The notes below the pieces were generated by a model, which saw nothing but the letters and a program-made list of their open reading frames with translations, had not been told where the DNA came from and did not search any database. Positions 8,030 through 16,386 of a stretch of 35,178 nt of DNA are shown here, one piece after another. The stretch spans positions 1 through 35,178 of the forward strand of contig JADLBW010000117.1 in assembly GCA_020847515.1 (NCBI GenBank). The letters run 5' to 3'. The stretch's first letter is position 1; the number at the start of each line of letters is the position of its first letter. Both the position numbers and the translations under genes were made by a program. The DNA comes from Pirellulales bacterium. Lineage in GTDB: Bacteria; Planctomycetota; Planctomycetia; Pirellulales; Lacipirellulaceae.

Positions 8030-11000
8030 ATGTTTCAGCACAGCGTCGCCTTTGACAGACCGGAATACCTGGCGTTGCTGGGATCGATCCCGCTGTTTTG
8101 GATCATGGGCAGGCGCAGCCTGGCCGGGCTGGGCCGGGCGCGGAGGTTGGCGGCGCTGACTCTGCGAACGCTCGTGGCGGCGGCGCTCGTAGCGGCGCTG
8201 GCGGACATGCAGTTGCGTCAGCGGAGCGACGGCTTGACGGTGATCTATGTGCTGGATCAGTCGCTGAGCATACCCGCGCCGCAGCGTCGAGCGATGCTCG
8301 ACTACGTACGGGCGACCCTGGAGGAGCACGCCGATCCGAGCCGGGAGGATCGCTTTGGCGTGGTGGCGTTTGCGCGGGAGGCGGAAGTGGAGGCCCCGCC
8401 GACGTCCGCCGGCTCGCAATCGCCGGCGCGGATCGAGAGCCTGATCGATGCGGAATCTACGGATATCGGCTCGGCGCTGCGGCGAGCGCGGGCGATGTTC
8501 CCGCGCAACGCCGCGCGGCGGATCGTGTTGATCACCGACGGCAACGAGAACGCGGGCGACGCTCATCGAGAGGCCCGCGCGGCGACCGACGCGGGGGTAA
8601 GCATCGACGTGGTTCCGGTCTATCTGCCGCCGCGGAGCGAAATATCCGTGGAGAAGATCGACGCGCCGCCGCAGGTGCGCAAGGGTCAGCCGTTCAGCCT
8701 GCGAATCGTCCTGTTCCATCAAGGGGCGGGCGACGGCGCCAAGCCGATCGCCGGACGCGTGCAGGCGGTCCGCAAGGCGGCGGGGCGCCAGACCACGATC
8801 GCGGAGGACGCCGTAACGCTCGGGCTGGGAAAGCACGTTCTCACCGTGCGGCAACAGCTCGACGAGGCCGATTTCTATACCTACGAAGCGCGGTTCGTAC
8901 CTGACGACGCAGGCGCCGACGGGACCCCGCAGAATAATGAGGCGACGGCGTTCACCAGCGTACAGGGCCTTGGACGGGTGCTGCTGATCGAGAACTCCGA
9001 AAGGCGGGGGGAATTCGATCGCCTGGCGGACCGTTTGCGAGCGCAGGATATCGACGTCACGTTGACGGCCACCGACCGGCTGTTTGGCTCGGTGGCCGAA
9101 TTGCAGCGGTATGACGCCGTATTGCTGGCCAATGTATCGCGGAGCTCCGTGGACGACGCCGACAGTTCGGCCAGCTTCAGCGACGAGCAGATCGAGATGC
9201 TCGTCCAGAACACTCGCGAAATGGGCTGCGGCCTGGTGATGCTGGGCGGACCGGACACGTTTGGGGCCGGGGGGTGGGCCAACACCAAGCTGGAACAGGC
9301 GATGCCGGTGGACTTCCAGATTGAGGCGTCCGAAGCGATCCCGGTGGGCGCGTTATCGATCGTTCTGGATCGTTCGGGATCGATGCAGGGCGAGAAGCTG
9401 GCCATGAGCAAGGCCGCCGCGATCGAGGCGGTGCGGGCCATGGGTCGGCGGGATTATATCTCGGTCGTGGCCTTCGACGAAGTTCCGACGCGAGTAGCGC
9501 CGCTGCAGCGGGTGGGGAACAATGCGTGGGCGGCGCGGCGGATCGATCAGCTAGGGCCCGGCGGCGGCACCAATATGTATCTGGGCATGGCGGAGGGATT
9601 CGCCGAGCTAAGAATGGCGCCGGCCGCGGTGAAACACATGATCGTGCTGGCCGACGGTCAGACGCCGCCAGCGAACTTCGGCAAGCTGGTCCGCGATATG
9701 CGAAGCGCGAACGTCACGGTGACGGCGGTGGCCGTGGGGCAGGACGCTAATGTCGCTCTGATGCGAGACGTTGCCGCGACGGGCGGAGGCAAATTCTACC
9801 TCGTCAGAAATCCGCGCGGATTGCCGCGGATCTTCATGCGGGAGGTCCGGCGGGTGGCGCAGCCGTTGGTCTTCGAACCGCAGACGCCGCAGACGCCGTT
9901 TGCGGTCGCCGATCATGAGATCCTGCGCGGGCTCGAGGGAGGCGTGCCCCCGATTCGCGGCATGGTGCTGACAAGCGTGAAAGAAAACCCACTGGTGGAG
10001 GTGGCCCTGCGCAGCCCGCAGCCTGTCGACCAAAAGAACGCAGCCGTGCTGGCGGCATGGACGTACGGCCTGGGCCGCGCGGTGGCCTTCACGACAGACG
10101 CCGGCAGCCGGTGGGCCTCGGCGTGGACCGAATGGGAGGGGTACGATCGGTTTTTCGGCCAGATGGTGCGGTGGGCGATGCGACCGACCGGGGCGAACGC
10201 GGACGTCGCGGTGACGGCCGAGCGCCGCGGGGAGCAGATTGAAGTGGTGGCGACGTCGACGGCGGAGGTCGGCGAGCCGTTCGACGGACAGGCTGTCGCT
10301 GCGCGTGCTTTGGGGCCCGACTTTGAGCCGATTCCGATCGCGATGAGTCAATCGGCGCCGGGACGATGGACGGGGCGACTGCCTGCGAAACAGCAAGGAA
10401 GCTATTTCATGGCGGTGCAGGCCGGAGGCGGCGGGCTGGTTCGCACCGGGATCAACGTCGGGTATTCAGCGGAATATCGCGATCGAGAGACGAATCTCGC
10501 CCTGTTGGAATCGGTGGCGGGGCTCTCGGCCCGCGACGGGTTGCCTGGGAAGCTGTATCGGCAGGGCCTCGACGTCGACGCGGTGCACGAGACGAATGCC
10601 AACGACCCGTACCGGCGCGATCTGCCGCCCTTCTGGTCGTCGCAGTCGGCGTGGCCGTGGCTGGTCGTCGCGGGAAGCTGCCTGTTCTGGTTCGACGTAT
10701 TTGCGCGGCGCGTACAGTTCGATCTGGCTTGGCTAGGCACGCTGGCGACACGCTGGCGGGACGACGCAGCGGGACGTCGGGCGGGGGCGGATGACGGGCA
10801 GGCGATGGCGCGACTAAGGGCGCGCAAACGCGAGGTCGCGGAGCAATTGGTCGGCCAGGGCGCCGGCTATGGGCCCGGTCGGCGCGAGACTGCAACGTCC
10901 TCGGCAGCGGCGGCCGAAGTTTTTGCTGCCTCGCCAGGACCGCCGCCGGGGCCGACCCGCCCCACGGGGACCGGCAGTTCGGACGAAATGGCGACGCTGC

Positions 11001-11077
11001 CGGAGGGAGAGACAGACACGCCGACCGGGCGCCTACTCAAGGCGAAGCGCGACCTATGGCGCGAGCGACAAGCGTAG
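8030..11077 (+). CDS. BatA-like membrane protein with two VWA domains
   Basis: A 1015-aa protein. The N-terminus (FDRPEYLALLGSIPLFWIM) matches the aerotolerance-regulator/BatA type, with two membrane helices at about 10-26 and 39-58. A first von Willebrand A domain spans about 70-195 (DQSLS at 76-80, ITDGNEN at 168). A region at 315-415 ending in VMLGGPDTFGAGGW resembles the glutamine-amidotransferase-like domain seen in such proteins. A second VWA domain spans about 443-590 with a perfect metal site DRSGSM (447-452) and GGGTNMYLG (511-519). A last helix near 870-890 (WPWLVVAGSCLFWF) precedes a cytoplasmic tail. VWA domains bind metal and partner proteins, so this is likely an envelope scaffold; the exact role is unknown. 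AGG lies just before the ATG. No MoxR ATPase, its usual partner, is in the window. Confidence 0.85.
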   Translation: MFQHSVAFDRPEYLALLGSIPLFWIMGRRSLAGLGRARRLAALTLRTLVAAALVAALADMQLRQRSDGLTVIYVLDQSLSIPAPQRRAMLDYVRATLEEHADPSREDRFGVVAFAREAEVEAPPTSAGSQSPARIESLIDAESTDIGSALRRARAMFPRNAARRIVLITDGNENAGDAHREARAATDAGVSIDVVPVYLPPRSEISVEKIDAPPQVRKGQPFSLRIVLFHQGAGDGAKPIAGRVQAVRKAAGRQTTIAEDAVTLGLGKHVLTVRQQLDEADFYTYEARFVPDDAGADGTPQNNEATAFTSVQGLGRVLLIENSERRGEFDRLADRLRAQDIDVTLTATDRLFGSVAELQRYDAVLLANVSRSSVDDADSSASFSDEQIEMLVQNTREMGCGLVMLGGPDTFGAGGWANTKLEQAMPVDFQIEASEAIPVGALSIVLDRSGSMQGEKLAMSKAAAIEAVRAMGRRDYISVVAFDEVPTRVAPLQRVGNNAWAARRIDQLGPGGGTNMYLGMAEGFAELRMAPAAVKHMIVLADGQTPPANFGKLVRDMRSANVTVTAVAVGQDANVALMRDVAATGGGKFYLVRNPRGLPRIFMREVRRVAQPLVFEPQTPQTPFAVADHEILRGLEGGVPPIRGMVLTSVKENPLVEVALRSPQPVDQKNAAVLAAWTYGLGRAVAFTTDAGSRWASAWTEWEGYDRFFGQMVRWAMRPTGANADVAVTAERRGEQIEVVATSTAEVGEPFDGQAVAARALGPDFEPIPIAMSQSAPGRWTGRLPAKQQGSYFMAVQAGGGGLVRTGINVGYSAEYRDRETNLALLESVAGLSARDGLPGKLYRQGLDVDAVHETNANDPYRRDLPPFWSSQSAWPWLVVAGSCLFWFDVFARRVQFDLAWLGTLATRWRDDAAGRRAGADDGQAMARLRARKREVAEQLVGQGAGYGPGRRETATSSAAAAEVFAASPGPPPGPTRPTGTGSSDEMATLPEGETDTPTGRLLKAKRDLWRERQA

Positions 11078-11230
11078 CAGGCCCACGATCGCCGGCAGCG
11101 GCGACGGGACTGGATTTCTGGTCGCGACTCGCAGCGCGACGTATCGGGGCGGCTGGGGGGGCGGGCGGGCATGCCAGCCGCTTGGAGGCTGGGCGGGTTC
11201 GTTTCGAGGAAGTTCAGATTTTTCCCGCAA

Positions 11231-11258
11231 GGAACCGCTCATTGGGGTAACTATCTCT
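11231..11258 (+). promoter_or_regulatory. Possible ECF-type autoregulated promoter
   Basis: GGAACC at 11231-11236, the classic -35 of ECF sigma factors, followed after 16 bp by ATCTCT. It is 15-43 bp upstream of an ECF sigma gene, as expected for self-activation. The -10 match is poor and the leader would be very short, so this is tentative. Confidence 0.25.
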
Positions 11259-11273
11259 GAAGAAGCCAACCGC

Positions 11274-11849
11274 ATGAACCAAGGCGCCGCACCGGCTGAT
11301 GACGGTCCTGCCGCTTGCGGGTCGATCGACCTGCCTGCGGCGCTGGCTGCGCATGGCCGGTGGCTGCGGACGGTGCTGGCGGCCCGCGGGGTCGAGGCGG
11401 CGTCGCTGGATGAGGTGCTGCAGGAGGTAGCGGCGGCTGCGGCCCAGCATGTTGGCCGACTGCGAGATCGGCGGCGGACGGCGGCATGGCTGTATCGCAT
11501 CGCCGTCGTGCAGGCGCTGCAGTATCGCCGGCGGGCGGGCCGGCGGCGACGGCTCGCGGAGCGTTATGCCGCCAGCGGCGTCGCGCCGGGCGAAGCGATC
11601 GACGCCGATCCGCTGGCCTGGCTGCTGGCCGAGGAGGCGCAACGGCTGGTCCGGAGGGCCGTCGCCGAGCTTCCGCCCCAGGACGCCGAGATCCTGCTGC
11701 TGAAGTACACCGAAGACTGGAGCTACCGACAACTGGCGGAACATACTGGCGTAACGGCCAGCGCCATCGAGGCCCGCCTGCACCGTGCGCGCGGCCGGCT
11801 CCGCGCGGCCTTGACCCGACCCGCCCCCGAGCTTGCCGCGGCACGTTAA
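11274..11849 (+). CDS. ECF RNA polymerase sigma factor
   Basis: A 191-aa sigma-70 family protein. Region 2 (SLDEVLQEVAAAAAQHVGRL, then RRTAAWLYRIAVVQALQYRRR) and region 4 (LPPQDAEILLLKYTEDWSYRQLAEHTGVTASAIEARLHRARGRLR) are both clear. Region 2 is divergent, as in several planctomycete ECF groups. The ATG at 11274 gives a normal N-terminus; longer starts run through Arg/Pro-rich noncoding-like sequence. The membrane anti-sigma gene starts 70 bp after its stop, and a PDZ gene follows. A GGAACC motif upstream suggests autoregulation. The pairing implies response to an envelope signal; the target genes cannot be seen here. Confidence 0.88.
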   Translation: MNQGAAPADDGPAACGSIDLPAALAAHGRWLRTVLAARGVEAASLDEVLQEVAAAAAQHVGRLRDRRRTAAWLYRIAVVQALQYRRRAGRRRRLAERYAASGVAPGEAIDADPLAWLLAEEAQRLVRRAVAELPPQDAEILLLKYTEDWSYRQLAEHTGVTASAIEARLHRARGRLRAALTRPAPELAAAR

Positions 11850-11919
11850 ACCAGCGCGGCCCGCACTGGCCCGCGCGGTTCGAGAGCCGCATCTTATGCT
11901 AGGCGCTTGCACTGTGTAC

Positions 11920-12645
11920 ATGAGCAAACAACGACCGCACATCACCGACGCGCTGCTCGACCGGCTGGTGGATGGCGAATTGTCGGACGAGGAGCGGCGC
12001 GAGCTACTGCTGACCCTCGACTTGCAGGGAGATAGTTGGCGGCGTTGCGCCTTAGCGTTCATCGAAGCCCAAGTTTGGCGCCAGGGACTGCGGCAGAGTG
12101 TCGGCGCGACGGCCGAAGCGCGGCCGCAGGGCGCGCTCGCGCCGAGAACCGTACCTCCTGTGGCAGCCGTTGACGGGGAAGATCGGCGGCGTTGGCGTGC
12201 TGCTGGCTGGCTGGCGATCGCGGCCTCATTGGTCGCGGCCTTCGGGCTGGGCCAGCAGTGGCGAGCAGATAAGCAGCGCGACGACGGCGCATCAATTGCG
12301 AGCGTCAACGTGGCGCCGGGCGCGGCGGCGGTAGCGCCGGCGGCCGCGGCGCCGGGCTTGCCGACGGGCGACGTGATAACGCTGGTGGCCCACGATGCCA
12401 GCGGTCGGCCGCAGCGGATTCGGGTGCCGCTGGTCGAGGGACGGGCCCTGGGCAGCCAGTTCGCCGAGACGCCGGCTTGGTCGGCCGCGCCCGAGTTGAC
12501 GCGGCAGCTCGACCAGCAGGGCTTGGATCTAACTGCTCGCCGCCGCTACGCCCCGCTGTTCTTTGAGCAGCAGAACGAGGTGATTCCGATGATCGTGCCG
12601 ATTGACGATGCGGTCGTTAGGCGGGTCGCGCGACCGGTTTATTGA
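11920..12645 (+). CDS. Membrane anti-sigma factor
   Basis: A 241-aa protein. Residues 9-58 (DALLDRLVDGELSDEERRELLLTLD, then SWRRCALAFIEAQVWR) match the N-terminal domain of planctomycete anti-sigma proteins. One transmembrane helix lies at about 95-112 (AAGWLAIAASLVAAFGLG). The outer part has an Ala/Pro linker and a small domain ending in QNEVIPMIVPIDDAVVRRV. The ATG at 11920 begins a natural sequence (MSKQRPHITDALL); ATG 11896 is an alternative and neither has a strong ribosome-binding site. It very probably restrains the sigma factor encoded just upstream. Confidence 0.82.
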   Translation: MSKQRPHITDALLDRLVDGELSDEERRELLLTLDLQGDSWRRCALAFIEAQVWRQGLRQSVGATAEARPQGALAPRTVPPVAAVDGEDRRRWRAAGWLAIAASLVAAFGLGQQWRADKQRDDGASIASVNVAPGAAAVAPAAAAPGLPTGDVITLVAHDASGRPQRIRVPLVEGRALGSQFAETPAWSAAPELTRQLDQQGLDLTARRRYAPLFFEQQNEVIPMIVPIDDAVVRRVARPVY

Positions 12646-12662
12646 ATTGCGGGGCGGAGGGT

Positions 12663-12764
12663 TGGCTGCTAGCGGCTGGCGGCCAGAATTGGGCATTTTC
12701 CCGCTGGCCGCCGGCCGCTAGCCGACAGTCGGGCAGGGTTCATTAGTCGCGCAGGAATCAATAA
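12663..12764 (+). repeat. Heptamer-arm element, family B, copy B1
   Basis: CTAGCGGCTGGCGGCCA (12669-12685) pairs with TGGCCGCCGGCCGCTAG (12705-12721), 16 of 17 positions, around a 19-nt loop. It is followed by the end motif GTTCATTAGTCGCGCAG at 12738 and AATCAATAA. It lies between the anti-sigma and PDZ genes and could act as a terminator or processing hairpin. The second end motif (CCCGTTGT) is not visible in this copy. Confidence 0.8.
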
Positions 12765-12829
12765 CGAGTCTCACGATCACCCGGACCCCCACACCTCCCC
12801 CATCACTCTCACCCCCAAGGAGCCCACCG

Positions 12830-13903
12830 ATGCCCCGCAGACGTTTTGAAGCCTTTTGGATTGCGGCGTTGTTCTTCGCCGTGCCTGCTGTAGCGGTCAT
12901 GTTCAGTTTTGATCGGCGAGCGGCCGCCGACGAAGAGCCCCAAGGCCGCATCGTCGACGTCACCGACGGCGACCACGACGCCGCGCCGGCGGAGAGCGAC
13001 GAAGACGCGGCACAAAGTCCAGCCGACGACGAACAGAACGACGCCGCGGCGGCGTACTGGATCGGTCTTCAAGGGCGGCCGATCGACAGCCCGGTGCTGC
13101 GCACGCAGTTCCAACTGGCGGACGACGTGGGGGTGGTAGTCGAAAACGTCGTTCCGGAGAGTCCCGCCGATAAGGCCGGCTTGCGGCAGCACGATATCAT
13201 CATGGCCGTCAATGGCGAACCGGTCGCCGGCATGGAGGACTTGCAGCAAGTCGTGGCCGGCAGCCAGGCTAAGCCGCTGAAGCTGAAGGTGATTCGGCTT
13301 GCCAAGGAGACGACTGTGGAAGTCACTCCCGAGGAGCGTCCCCAGGACCTGCCGGGCCCGGCGAGCCCGATGACGCCGCAAGACGCCTTGGGCGGCCACA
13401 TGGATCAGCTCTTTCGGCAGTTTCAGCCAGGCGAGGTCCCGGGGGGCGTGCGAGTGTTCGGTCCCGGGATGGTGCTGGGAGGTCCGGCGTTCAACCTGAA
13501 CAAGCTGCCCGCAGGCTTCTCGATCAGCATCGCCCGCGCAGGGGACGAGCCGCCGGTCATCACGGTGAAGAAGGGCGAGCAGACGTGGACCGTCAAGGGG
13601 GGCGATCAGCGGGCCGTGAAGGGGCTGCCCAAGGAGGTCCGTCCCTTTGTCCAGCAGATGCTCGCCGGCTCGAAGGCGGGCCCCGGGGGGCCCCATTTCA
13701 ATTTTGGCGAATTTCGGTTCCAGAACCTACCGGCCGAACTGGGACAGTTTGACGCGCAAGAGGCGGGCAAGCGGATCAACGAGTCCAACGAGCGCCTGAA
13801 GGAGCAGATCAAGCAATTGGAACGGCGCATGCAACAATTGGAAAACGACTTGCGGCCTGCGGACAAAAAATCGGAGAGCGAGGCCGACCCTACTGACACT
13901 TGA
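12830..13903 (+). CDS. Membrane-anchored PDZ domain protein
   Basis: A 357-aa protein with an N-terminal anchor or signal (residues 7-26), an acidic low-complexity linker (about 34-72), and a PDZ domain at about 76-166 (YWIGLQGRP, then VENVVPESPADKAGLRQHDIIMAVNG). Residues 190-290 are Gly/Pro-rich and unassigned; 305-345 are a predicted coiled coil (ESNERLKEQIKQLERRMQQLEND). PDZ domains bind protein C-termini, and in DegS/RseP they gate cleavage of anti-sigma factors, but no protease domain is present here. AAGGAG lies 8 nt before the ATG. It sits 184 bp after the anti-sigma gene in the same direction, with a repeat between, so it may be part of or controlled by that system. Confidence 0.8.
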   Translation: MPRRRFEAFWIAALFFAVPAVAVMFSFDRRAAADEEPQGRIVDVTDGDHDAAPAESDEDAAQSPADDEQNDAAAAYWIGLQGRPIDSPVLRTQFQLADDVGVVVENVVPESPADKAGLRQHDIIMAVNGEPVAGMEDLQQVVAGSQAKPLKLKVIRLAKETTVEVTPEERPQDLPGPASPMTPQDALGGHMDQLFRQFQPGEVPGGVRVFGPGMVLGGPAFNLNKLPAGFSISIARAGDEPPVITVKKGEQTWTVKGGDQRAVKGLPKEVRPFVQQMLAGSKAGPGGPHFNFGEFRFQNLPAELGQFDAQEAGKRINESNERLKEQIKQLERRMQQLENDLRPADKKSESEADPTDT

Positions 13904-14063
13904 TTTCGTAGAACCAAGAGCGATGAATTACGCGGGGGCGGCGCCCCGCGGACCAGACCCTCCCAGCTCAGTGGCCGGCGCGCGCGGCTGCGGCCTTTGC
14001 TGTGCCGCGCCGCGCGTCGAATGCCCGTCCCCCTTCGCCAGGCCGGCTAACTGAGCAACCATG

Positions 14064-14093
14064 CGGCCGCGGCTCGCCAACGAGCCGCGGCCG
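14064..14093 (+). terminator. Perfect 13-bp hairpin, possible terminator
   Basis: CGGCCGCGGCTCG (14064-14076) and CGAGCCGCGGCCG (14081-14093) pair perfectly around the loop CCAA. It lies 160 bp after the PDZ gene stop. Only a weak T-rich tail follows, so a terminator role is uncertain. The surrounding 13904-14215 holds no other recognisable feature. Confidence 0.45.
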
Positions 14094-14215
14094 TTGGCGT
14101 TTGCAGCGCCGGCGAAGCTATGCTTTACAACATCTTGGTTAGCTTGCCGGAACAAGCGCCGCTGGCGCGGGTCCAGCAGCCACGTTCAGCCGGCTCAAGC
14201 CCAGGAGCGAGGCGC

Positions 14216-14470
14216 ATGCCGCAGACTATCGACGCCATCTAGGAAGGGGGCGCCTTCCGCCCGCTTCACCCTGAGCAAGTGCAAGCCGCCGAAGGCGACC
14301 GGGTGAAATTGATCCTACAACCGAAAGAGGTATCCGACGAGGACTTGCCTGAGATCCTCAAACTCGCGCGCAGCGTTTACGACGGCCTCAGCAACGAGGA
14401 GATCGACGCCATAGAAGCGATCGCGCTGGATCGAACTAACGGGCGGACGCGTAGTGACGTTCTACCATGA
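14216..14470 (+). pseudogene. DUF104 (AF2212-like) antitoxin with an amber codon
   Basis: Reading from ATG 14216 gives MPQTIDAI, then TAG at 14240-14242, then EGGAFRPLHPEQVQAAEGDRV and on to the TGA at 14468. The family pattern is MxxTIxAIYExGxxRPLEP, so the TAG replaces the conserved Tyr codon by one base. The rest also fits the family: GDRVKLIL, then ARSVYDGLSNEEIDAIEAIALDR. The TGA overlaps the next ATG as ATGA, the usual arrangement with a PIN toxin. The GTG at 14279 could start a shortened protein. Taken with the broken toxin, this is most likely a dead gene. Readthrough or a sequencing error cannot be excluded. Confidence 0.8.
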
Positions 14471-14670
14471 ACGGCACAGTGGTTCTTGATACCGATATCC
14501 TTTCGGCGATCATGCGCGGCGAACGCAGTGCGTCGCGCTTCGTGCCCAGGATGACATTTGCCGAGTATGGTTGCTAACACTTTTCAGTAACCGACGGCTT
14601 CCAGCTAACGAACAACGTCCGCCACTTCAGCCGCATTGACGGTCTGGCGATCGACAACTGGCGGGATGAT
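14467..14670 (+). pseudogene. VapC-type PIN toxin remnant, internally deleted
   Basis: The first 37 codons read MNGTVVLDTDILSAIMRGER and end at TAA 14575-14577. They carry the N-terminal PIN strand with the first metal-binding Asp (VLDTDIL). Continuing in the same frame, codons from 14587 read VTDGFQLTNNVRHFSRIDGL, the typical VapC C-terminal segment (TNNxRHFxRIxGL). About 60-70 residues of the usual ~130 are missing between them, including the middle acidic residues, so no active ribonuclease can be made. The ATGA overlap with the antitoxin remnant shows these were once one vapBC-like operon. Confidence 0.8.
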
Positions 14671-14700
14671 CTAATTCCTTGGCGAACCTGGAACCTCAAC

Positions 14701-14900
14701 ATGGAGCTTCGGACTAATTGCAGCGCCGTCGAGCGAGCGCCGGGCAAAGTCGGCGGAACCTGGGTGTTTCGCGGGGCGCGAGTCCCGGTGGCGGCGGGGT
14801 TTGAGAATCTTAAAGGTGGCCGCGACGGTCGCTGAGTTCGTGGAGTGGTTGCCCGGCGTGACGCGCCAGCGGGTTGAAGAAGGGTCGCCTGCGAAGGCCA
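14701..14900 (+). pseudogene. DUF433 antitoxin-like gene with a frameshift
   Basis: ATG 14701 starts 44 codons including SAVERAPGKVGGTWVFRGAR and VPVAAGFENLKGG, the first half of a DUF433 protein, ending at TGA 14833. The second half continues in the +1 frame from about 14822: ATVAEFVEWLPGVTRQRVEE. One extra base near 14818-14822 explains the break. DUF433 proteins are usually antitoxins for PIN-like DUF5615 toxins; no such toxin is recognisable downstream. Its start merges in frame with the end of the PIN toxin remnant. 14901-14971 holds nothing recognised. Confidence 0.78.
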
Positions 14901-14971
14901 TAGTTTGCCGGGAGGCGCGGCCCTCCGACGTTTAGCGTAGCCGGCCGGCTTCCCGCGTCGGATAGCAATCG

Positions 14972-16048
14972 CTACGCCGAAGTTTCGATCTGAACCAGCC
15001 CAGTTGCGGCGCTGCGCCGCAACTGCCCACAGGCGGCGTCGATGCGGTCGCCTTTGCGGTGGCGGAACTTCACCCGTACGCCGGCCGCTTCGAGGATCGC
15101 GCGAAACGCCTGTCGCCGCTCGGCCGACGGGGTGCGGTAGGGGAGGCCCGCTACGGGGTTGTACGGAATCACGTTCACCAGGGCCTCGCGCCCGGCGAGG
15201 AGCCGGCCCAGTTGCCGCGCGTGTTCGGGCGCGTCGTTGACTTCGCCCAGCAGTACGTATTCGAACGTCAGTCGCCGGCCCGAAACTTCAAAGTATCGGT
15301 CGGCCGCGGCGATGATCGCGTCGATGCCGATGTTCTTATTCACCGGCACGAGGCGATCGCGGAGCTCGTCGTTGGGGGCGTGGAGCGAAATGGCCAGGCG
15401 GTAGTGCTGGTCGTACTGCGCTAATCGATCGATGGCCGGCGGCAATCCGACGGTCGAGATCGTGATCCGCCGCGCGCTGATCCCCAGCCCGTCCGCGCGA
15501 TGGGCGTGCTGCAGGGCGGCCAGCAGCCGATCGAGATTGGCCAGCGGCTCGCCCATGCCCATCACGACGATGTGGCTCAGCCGCTCGCCGGCGGCGAGCA
15601 GCCGCTGGAGTTGCAGCATCTGCTCGACGATTTCGCCGGTGGCGAGATTCCGCTCGACGCCGTCGAGGCCGCTGGCGCAGAACACGCAGCCCATGCCGCA
15701 GCCGACCTGCGTGCTGATGCAGATCGTCCGGCGATCGGCGTCGCGCAGGAGCACGCATTCGATCTGCCCGCCGTCGGCGAGGTTCAGCAGCAGCTTCTCC
15801 GTGCCGTCGTCGGCGCGGGTGTGCCGGGCGATCGTGGTCGACCAAAGCTGAAACCGCTCGGCCAGGTCGGCCCGCAGGGCCTGGGGCAGATCGGTCATCA
15901 GGCTCCAATCGGCGGCGCGCTTTTCGAACAACCATTTGCGGACCTGCCCGACGCGATAGGCCGGAACGCCCCGCTCGGCCGCCCAGGCGGCGAGCGACTG
16001 GTCGAGCGCGTCCAACAGGTGAGGTTTTAGCTCTGGCATAAGAAGCAT
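14972..16048 (-). CDS. rlmN: 23S rRNA (adenine2503-C2)-methyltransferase RlmN
   Basis: A 358-aa radical SAM enzyme that methylates C2 of A2503 in 23S rRNA (and A37 of some tRNAs), affecting ribosome fidelity. The 4Fe-4S cluster cysteines are in QVGCGMGCVFC (Cys117, Cys121, Cys124). TICIS before it has Cys110, and the C-terminal DAACGQL holds Cys340, matching the two reactive cysteines of the RlmN mechanism. VVMGMGEPL, ISTVGLPP and LAISLHAPND are standard family motifs, and YRVGQVRKWLF is the N-terminal domain. Length is normal. The start is ATG 16048 or ATG 16039; neither has a strong ribosome-binding site. It shares its strand with sppA upstream, but a 338-bp gap with repeats separates them. 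Confidence 0.95.
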   Translation of the reverse strand: MLLMPELKPHLLDALDQSLAAWAAERGVPAYRVGQVRKWLFEKRAADWSLMTDLPQALRADLAERFQLWSTTIARHTRADDGTEKLLLNLADGGQIECVLLRDADRRTICISTQVGCGMGCVFCASGLDGVERNLATGEIVEQMLQLQRLLAAGERLSHIVVMGMGEPLANLDRLLAALQHAHRADGLGISARRITISTVGLPPAIDRLAQYDQHYRLAISLHAPNDELRDRLVPVNKNIGIDAIIAAADRYFEVSGRRLTFEYVLLGEVNDAPEHARQLGRLLAGREALVNVIPYNPVAGLPYRTPSAERRQAFRAILEAAGVRVKFRHRKGDRIDAACGQLRRSAATGLVQIETSA

Positions 16049-16088
16049 TCTGCCCGCGCATCACGCGAATCAATCAGCGAATAGACAT

Positions 16089-16220
16089 ATTATTGAGAAC
16101 TGCGCGACTAATGAACCTGGCGGGCTGTCGGCTGGCGGCCGGCGGCCAGAGGGAGAAGGCCTGATTCTGGCCCATAGCTCATAGCTCATAGCCATAGCCC
16201 ATAGCCATAGCCCATAGCCA
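16089..16220 (-). repeat. Heptamer-arm element, family B, copy B2
   Basis: The element is inverted relative to copies B1, B4 and B5. From its right: CCCGTTGTAAATT end motif (just past 16220), an array of GGCTATG-type heptamers (16171-16220), GGCCAGA, a spacer, TCTGGCCGCCGGCCGCCAGCC, and the end motif GTTCATTAGTCGCGCAG (16100-16116) with TTCTCAATA. It is one of the most complete copies. It lies between sppA and rlmN. Confidence 0.85.
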
Positions 16221-16272
16221 AATTTACAACGGGTTCCTTAGCGGCGCCGGAACCAACAAAGCACGTTCGGCT

Positions 16273-16302
16273 CCCTCCCCCTTGTGTCCCTGGCGGGGAG
16301 GG
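16273..16302 (-). terminator. Hairpin after the sppA gene
   Basis: CCCTCCCC (16273-16280) pairs with GGGGAGGG (16295-16302) around a 14-nt loop, about 85 bp after the minus-strand sppA stop. No T run follows, so termination is only a possibility. Confidence 0.3.
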
Positions 16303-16386
16303 CTGGGGAGAAGGAGAAGCAGGTACACATGTGCAACTGAAGGCAGAATGGCGCGCCTCAGTCCGGAGGCCCTTACGCGACGACGC

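Noticed and set aside
16171-16220. Possible CRISPR-like array of short repeats
   Set aside because: Units are 6-7 bp, contiguous, with no spacers. They are arms of the family B element.
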